21,806 nt of DNA from Fragilaria crotonensis (taxonomy: Eukaryota > Bacillariophyta > Fragilariophyceae > Fragilariales > Fragilariaceae). The notes under the pieces were generated by a model. That model saw only the letters and a program-made list of their open reading frames with translations, had not been told where the DNA came from and did not search any database. The stretch spans positions 1-21,806 of the forward strand of contig JAKSYS010000821.1 in assembly GCA_022925895.1 (NCBI GenBank), read 5' to 3'. Every line of letters starts with the position of its first letter. Position 1 is the first letter of the stretch. Of the stretch, positions 16,460-21,806 are shown in pieces. The translations under genes and the position numbers were made by a program.

Positions 16460-17703
16460 AGAGCAACTTCGATTCCTTGGGGGTTTTCTATTGTGTGGTA
16501 TTCATGGAAGTGTGTGCTTGTCGTATAATTTTAATGAAGAAATCCACGGCCATGACCAAAGTCTGTACAACGTAGTCTAATTTCTGATAAGGTCACTTCC
16601 CTGGCTGTCCATAAACGTGTGACGTTTGAAGTCTGGTGAAGTCTGGTCATTTCTTCGACCGCCAGGTACTACATTAGAAATGAAAAGCGAATTTTGAAGA
16701 GGACAGATTGGTTGAAAAAGTTGAGAGTGGTGCATTTGCCCGAATACTACTACTGGTTGAACCATGGGCAAAACACAAAGACGAAGGTCGTGAATTGGCT
16801 TGAACTAGCAGTGGTTTGGGTATGTAAACAGGATGCGTGAATTGCATGTGCAACAAAACGTACTGTACTGTTCATGGGCGCATGCATGGCTGAGGTTTCA
16901 ATCAACAGGGTATTGCATGACAACTACCGGAGGGCAACGATGCGACGCATAACGTTATCGACTCCTCGTGTTGTATCTCAGGACACACTCTACGAGTAGT
17001 GTAGTTGTTCTACCAAGGTCTGTACAACGTACTGGAGTACAACACTACCGTACCATCTCGGAGCATGAAGAATTCCAAAGAGAAGCGTCGACAATATCCG
17101 AATAAATCATGAATGGCTCGGCGTGATATCCTGAAACTATGGCGCGTCTCGTCTCGTCAACGACAACCGGTATGTAGTAACAACAGCAGAGAATGAATCG
17201 GCGAGAGTACATTCATGGACATTTTGTTACAGCTTTTTCGTGGTTGGCTTGTATGAATAGTGAAACTGTGCGTCAAAAGGAGAGGAAACGACGCGCGTTT
17301 TGTTGTGCGAAATTGTACCTCCTTTCTGCGCTTTGAAACGTTGGGTGTGCACTGCCACACCGACCACACCGACACAATACACTTCATCATTTTTTGGGAG
17401 TGTCTGATCTGCCTACAATTCACAGGGTGGAAATGTGCAATCCAGTACACACGCTACCGCACGGACGGAGTACCGGTACAAGATACTCGTGCACTCGTAC
17501 AGTTCCAGATTCCAGGATGACGAAAGTCTCGCGAAGGCGCCGATTTAGTTCAGTATGTACACGTTATCATTGCCATCAATCCCGTCGTCTCAAGCAGTTT
17601 AACTCGTTCCTCTCATTGCAGCTTCCTGCCTCTCGCCCTCGCCAATAAAGTGTCACTCGACAATCGATTACTGGAATCAGAAATCGTGCATACATCAATA
17701 ATA
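16460..17703. other. Intergenic stretch between the LURP-one-related and PP2A genes
   Basis: No gene is supported. It includes the 3' flank of the LOR gene, several short GTAC-containing palindromes near 17020-17060, a 10-bp tandem GAAGTCTGGT at about 16628-16647, and the presumed promoter and 5' UTR of the PP2A gene just before 17704. Confidence 0.45.
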
Positions 17704-18794
17704 ATGGCAGCATCTATTCCAATGGAACGATCGTATCAAGATCTTGAGGAGTGGCTTGCGAAACTGTCGCAAGGCATGCCTTTGGCAGAGAGTGAAGTCA
17801 AGTTATTATGTGACCTGGCTCGAGAAACATTCTTACAAGAATCAAACGTTCAACCAGTCTCTGCTCCAGTTACTGTATGTGGTGATATTCATGGTATGTT
17901 CATGTTCGTTCGAATCAATCGTCTTGGACACTTGTTTAGCGTGTGTTTATGTGGTGTCGTACTCGGATCATTTCCAATCCAATTTCTCACTCGACATCTG
18001 CTGTCCTCGTTTTTGTTTTGTAATCACTCTCGACTATCGGCAGGCCAATACCACGATTTGATGGAACTCTTTCGAATCGGTGGCAGTCCTCCCGATACAA
18101 ACTATCTCTTTACCGGCGACTACGTCGATCGTGGGTATTATTCAGTCGAATCGGTCTCGCTTCTTGTTTGCTTCAAGGTCCGCTACCCCGACCGTATCTT
18201 CATTTTGCGGGGAAATCACGAAAGTCGACAAATCACTCAAGTCTATGGTTTCTACGATGAATGCGTTCGCAAATACGGGTCTGCCAACGTTTGGAAACTA
18301 TTCACCGATTTGTTTGATTACTTTCCACTCACAGCATTAGTGGAACATTCCATATTTTGTCTCCATGGGGGTCTTTCTCCCTCCATCGATACACTTGATC
18401 ACGTTCGGCAATTAGACCGCGTCCAAGAAGTCCCCCACGAGGGTCCCATGTGTGATTTGCTATGGAGTGACCCCGACGATCGCAGTGGATGGGGCATTTC
18501 TCCCCGCGGTGCTGGATTTACCTTTGGACAGGACATTTCACAACAATTCAATGAACGCAATGCCCTGACACTGGTCAGTCGCGCCCACCAACTGGTCATG
18601 GATGGGTACAATTGGAGTCATGATCAAGCCGTCGTGACGATCTTTTCAGCACCCAATTATTGTTATCGTTGTGGCAATCAAGCCGCAATCATGGAAGTGG
18701 ATGAGACTCTGAATAAAGTCTTTTTGCAATTCGATCCAGCCCCAGGCGAGGAGAACCACACGTGTCCAGGCGCACACCCGAGTATTTCTTGTAA
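17704..18794 (+). CDS. PP2Ac: Serine/threonine protein phosphatase PP2A catalytic subunit (frameshift near 18745)
   Basis: Two exons, 17704-17893 and 18044-18794. The metal-binding and catalytic motifs of PPP phosphatases are all present: GDIHG (His63), GDYVDRG (Asp89), RGNHES (His122), HGGLSP (His171), [13 protein letters not shown] (His245) and [11 protein letters not shown]. The [22 protein letters not shown] and [10 protein letters not shown] stretches are specific for PP2A rather than PP1, PP4 or PP6. It would bind an A scaffold and B subunits and act in cytoplasm and nucleus. After FDPAP (to 18744) the expected tail continues one base out of frame: [15 protein letters not shown] then TAA at 18792. 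This keeps the conserved end whose terminal Leu is methylated in this family. Repaired length would be 313, normal for the family. Read literally, the first frame instead runs on to 19077 with 110 unrelated residues. Confidence 0.9.
17894..18043 (+). other. Spliceosomal intron in the PP2A gene
   Basis: Donor GTATGT follows CATG and acceptor TCGGCAG precedes GCCAATACC. Splicing restores GDIHGQYHDL, the invariant PPP motif. The intron is 150 bp, a multiple of three, and has no stop in the exon frame, so a retained copy would add 50 residues in frame right inside the active-site loop. Confidence 0.92.
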
Positions 18795-19339
18795 TCTTAC
18801 TAGTCAAAGAGTAAACGTGGTTTCATTTCTTGTAGGCCCGAGTCGTAGTGTAGTTGCAGGGAGCAACTACAGCAACAGGCACCGCCGCAGATTTAGCAAT
18901 GATATCAATAAAGATAACCTAGTAGTGCATCCAACGCCCACGATTTCATGCTACAGTACATGCGTTGGCTATTGCCGTGTCATTGGGAATTCCTTATCAT
19001 GTGAGGCCATCGACTATTTCACGATTGTACTCGTAACTGGAAATACTTGCAGTCAAGGTGTCGACCACTCGCCGTGAGTGTTACCTTCTGTTCTTCGACA
19101 CAGATATTGGTTATTGGCTATTATATGGGTAAGGAAGCATTGGTTCTTATCACATAGTGCTTTCGCAAAAGGTATGGCATTCTGCAATCTGAGACCCGGC
19201 GTACTCGTACTGGCGTTCAGAGTTCAGATCACGTTGAAAGTACTGATATACTGGACCCCTGAATACCGGTAGATGCTGGTTACTTTATGCGGTCGAATTC
19301 CAAAACCTCACCCTACAAATTCTTCTGTTTCACAACCGG

Positions 19340-19367
19340 TTTTCTAGGTGATTCGCAACCTAGAAAA
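19340..19367. repeat. TTCTAGG-type palindrome
   Basis: Arms TTTTCTAGGT (19340-19349) and ACCTAGAAAA (19358-19367), 8-nt spacer. It shares its core with the palindromes at 19730, 21621 and 21737. Confidence 0.7.
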
Positions 19368-19729
19368 TGCTGGTACAAACCCTACATACGCACATTCTGT
19401 CACGGATGGGCAATCTTCACCCTCGTCGCGTACAAGAGTACAAGGAGTTGTACTCGCAACTCGCAACTCGTACTGGAGTACAAGTACAACGGAATTCTCC
19501 TACTCCAGTGCTTTATGGGCAGAGAACGACATGTAACCGACGCGATGCCCAAGTACAGTACCTTGTACAACGTAGTACAATACTGCGTGTTGAGTACTTG
19601 CTGGAGTACAGAACTCCAGTAATACGGTAATGCTGTAGCTCATGGTACAAGGTACTACATTACTGGTACTCCAGCACAATTCTAGCTCTTAGCAAGACAC
19701 TGCAAAACAATTTTTCACCGAATCAGCTG

Positions 19730-19764
19730 TTCTAGGATTATAATAAAACCCCAATGCCCTAGAA
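19730..19764. repeat. TTCTAGG-type imperfect palindrome
   Basis: Arms TTCTAGG (19730-19736) and CCTAGAA (19758-19764), 21-nt AT-rich spacer. Confidence 0.5.
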
Positions 19765-21013
19765 AACCAGGTGATTCAATGCCTGAAAAAGCCCTAGTAT
19801 GTTGAAATGCCAGTTAGATTGACTAGTCAGAAACTAAAAGGGAAAACTAATCGAAAAGGAAAAGATGCCCATACATAGCATTGTAAATGGTAACAGATTC
19901 ACCAGCATTGTGTTGGTCTTTTGGGCTTAATTGCAACAATGCATGTTCCTTCCCATGGTTTTCAGACAAACAAGTGCCTTTCAATAATAGAAAAGATGAG
20001 GAAGGTACTAGTTGAGCTCAGCAGCAATAGCTGCCCTGCCTGAGTGAATTGAGCAAACTTTAGCCGCCAGGAGTTGCAGTTAGTTATGATGATGAATCTG
20101 ATCATCACATAGTAATGGTATATCAGTTCCCTTTACTTTACTAAATGAAAGGAATGTGAGAGTTTGCATGGAGATTATAAATTGTTGCTGATTGGCAACA
20201 AGCACCCCCAATTGAACTGACCAATTATTGTCGGACACAAATTGCATTTAGCTTGAGAACTGTTAGTTCCAGGGCTCATGCATCCAGTATTTTCTACAAA
20301 ACCAGGTATGAGCCCTTTACTTGTCATGGAAGTGAAGACATTGGATGGCATGATGATTTTTCACCTGCTTGAGAGCTGTGTTGTATCTTTGAACTACCAC
20401 GCCAAGATGTTGATTCATTGAGGCCATATGAACTAGGTAAGTAAATGAGGAGCATGTCTACTAGTAAGTGAGGAAGTAGTATAAAGCAATGAACATGTGG
20501 CTGGTGTCTGCCTCCAACATCATGCGACTTACCATGGTGAGACCAAGTCAGATTGATAGGAACAATGAATCACAAAATCTGGCGCATCAATGTTTGGTTC
20601 TGTTGAATGTGCACTATAAACAAGATACAGGATTACCTTTAATTTACCTTTATTTACTTTTCTTAACATTGGCAGAACCAAGTTAAAGGACAGGAGCAGT
20701 ACAGCCATACTTACCTCCACTGTTTCCTGGTTCTTTGTATTGTTGCTTATCTTTAATATGCATTTAAAAAATTTACATCACCCAGAATTCTTCAGCAATA
20801 ACCACTTGAAAAGTTCTTCAATATGTGCTTCTCGTATGGTCTTAAGAAGTTGAATCGACAAAAATCCCAAAAGGTGTTCCATAGATTTCTCTTCTAACAG
20901 TAGGTTGTAAGGGTAATTAAATTATCCTGCACGTCCCAAAGCCTTCTGTCAATGATAGCTATGGTACCTTAGAGACCCTGTCATGGCTTTCAGTGTTGAT
21001 CTTGTTTCCGAGC

Positions 21014-21222
21014 CCGTGTATGTCCCTAATCGAGCCGGCCATGACCTGCAGTAGCGTACGAGTACTGAGTTCTACTTAGTACTGGTACAGTGTCCGGTAT
21101 TTCTATCCTCAGAGGAGCAGTCTGAGATTCGTAGGTAAAGTTGATGTGTAACTTAACTGCAATATAATTTATAAAGTTGATTTTTAGAAACGCTCGATCG
21201 GCTCGATTAGGGACATACACGG
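21014..21222. mobile_element. Candidate MITE with 24-bp perfect terminal inverted repeats
   Basis: Positions 21014-21037 (CCGTGTATGTCCC...) and 21199-21222 (...GGGACATACACGG) are exact reverse complements over 24 bp and enclose 161 bp without coding capacity. Arms of this length are very unlikely by chance in so short a space. No target-site duplication is obvious next to the arms, so the class is unknown and a long fold-back or cruciform is an alternative. Confidence 0.55.
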
Positions 21223-21620
21223 CCTCCCAGTCCATCCCTGCATCTAGTCACTGTTAGCAATATCAAACCAGCAGGGTAGTAGTGGACACGCTACTGTGGT
21301 ACTGAAACTCCGAGTACGAGTGTTTAGTGCAGCATTCGTACTCTACCGGCAGTACTGTAGCAGTACTACAATAGCCGACAAAGATACTGCACTGCATAGT
21401 GCCACTCGGAGTACAATACTACCGGTAGTTTACTACCGCAGTACTGTACTGTAGTCCAGGGCTCCGTATCGGTACTGTTGGAGTAGAAAGTAGAACCCAA
21501 ACCTTACTGATCCATTGTGGTGGTGTTGTTTATTCGTGATTCAGGCGGTGAATACGCAGACGTAGAAAAAAATCGAAGATCGACTGACTTTTGAATGGTG
21601 TATGAAAAAATGTTGTGTCA

Positions 21621-21646
21621 ATTCTAGGTGATATGTCACCTAGAAT
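21621..21646. repeat. TTCTAGG-type palindrome
   Basis: Arms ATTCTAGGTGA and TCACCTAGAAT, 11 bp each, with a 4-nt spacer TATG. Confidence 0.85.
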
Positions 21647-21736
21647 ACCCTTTTCTTCCAGGGAAGAAAAAAAGCCTGGTACACCTGTACCCAATATTCT
21701 ACGCACGGATTTTTTTTCTGATCGATCATCCCCGGT

Positions 21737-21762
21737 ATTCTAGGTGACAAATCACCTAGAAT
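21737..21762. repeat. TTCTAGG-type palindrome
   Basis: The same 11-bp arms as at 21621-21646, spacer CAAA. A lone right arm, TCACCTAGAAT, recurs at 21784-21794. Between the two palindromes lie further hairpins: TTTTCTTCC/GGAAGAAAA at 21651-21670 and GGTACA/TGTACC at 21678-21691. Confidence 0.85.
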
Positions 21763-21806
21763 GACCGTGGTGGGCAGTTGGTATCACCTAGAATTCCTGT
21801 TCTTCT

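Larger units (their letters stand above)
18795..21806. other. Gene-free right end, rich in short palindromes
   Basis: No frame here has coding character. Three parts differ in style: 19270-19680 and 21280-21500 are crowded with GTAC/AGTAC words and small hairpins, while 19700-21000 is AT-richer and plain. Candidate mobile or structured items are listed separately. The 3' UTR of the PP2A gene must lie at the left end. Confidence 0.5.

Noticed and set aside
17260-17648. Overlapping plus frames upstream of the PP2A start as a separate gene
   Set aside because: No motif and random composition; they lie where the promoter and 5' UTR are expected.
18745-19077. 110-residue C-terminal extension of the PP2A frame
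   Set aside because: The expected PP2A tail and stop are present one base shifted at 18747-18794, so the extension is best seen as read-through of a frameshift.
1-21806. tRNA, rRNA, CRISPR array, operon or bacterial-type regulatory sites
   Set aside because: None seen. The spliceosomal intron, gene spacing and protein families are eukaryotic, and the short repeats lack the regular spacer pattern of CRISPR.

Overview
The window looks like nuclear DNA of a diatom, most likely pennate. The evidence is the combination of a tyrosine-recombinase retrotransposon whose recombinase reads RSTRAGGAMALLCAG, leucine-rich repeats of the 'STIPSEIGLLTQLT' type, an intron-poor LURP-one-related gene, a PP2A catalytic-subunit gene with one GT-AG intron, and intergenic DNA full of short GTAC/CTAG palindromes. 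The organism call is inference from sequence style; no rRNA or other marker gene is present.

Layout. Positions 1-4249 are the 3' part of a visibly GC-rich retroelement with Ngaro-like architecture: the end of a gag-like frame with a CCCH knuckle (1-408), an RT-RNase H frame that runs into a tyrosine recombinase (502-3105), and the rest of the recombinase in another frame (to 3529). It ends in a B1-A2-B2 split direct repeat (3600-3781, 3782-4061, 4062-4249). The upstream A1 lies outside the window. The B repeat carries several strong inverted repeats.

Positions 4250-6158 hold no recognisable gene. On the minus strand, 7430-6159 is a broken leucine-rich-repeat (LRR) receptor-like gene with a premature stop, a 208-bp internal duplication, a 1-bp insertion and a 19-bp deletion. 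Positions 7431-9310 hold no gene I recognise. Positions 9311-9874 hold a weak Thr/Ser-rich frame over decayed repeats. On the minus strand, 12394-10682 encodes an ankyrin-repeat protein with three nearly identical 102-bp units, a Trp-rich linker and an unrecognised C-terminal domain. Positions 12941-15052 contain weak, possibly decayed frames.

The plus-strand right half has the two best-supported host genes: a LURP-one-related protein starting with the lipidation motif MGCTES (15794-16459), and the PP2A catalytic subunit (17704-18794, intron 17894-18043). The PP2A gene reads as a full-length enzyme except for a one-base shift 17 codons before the end. From 18795 to 21806 no gene is visible. 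That stretch is dense in hairpins, including a 209-bp candidate MITE with perfect 24-bp inverted termini (21014-21222) and a family of TTCTAGG-armed palindromes.

The genes do not form one pathway. The window reads as a gene-sparse region shaped by mobile elements and local tandem duplication. No clear new defence or metabolic system is visible. The items most worth a second look are the structured split repeats of the retroelement, the PP2A C-terminal frameshift, the Trp-rich linker and the palindrome/MITE cluster.
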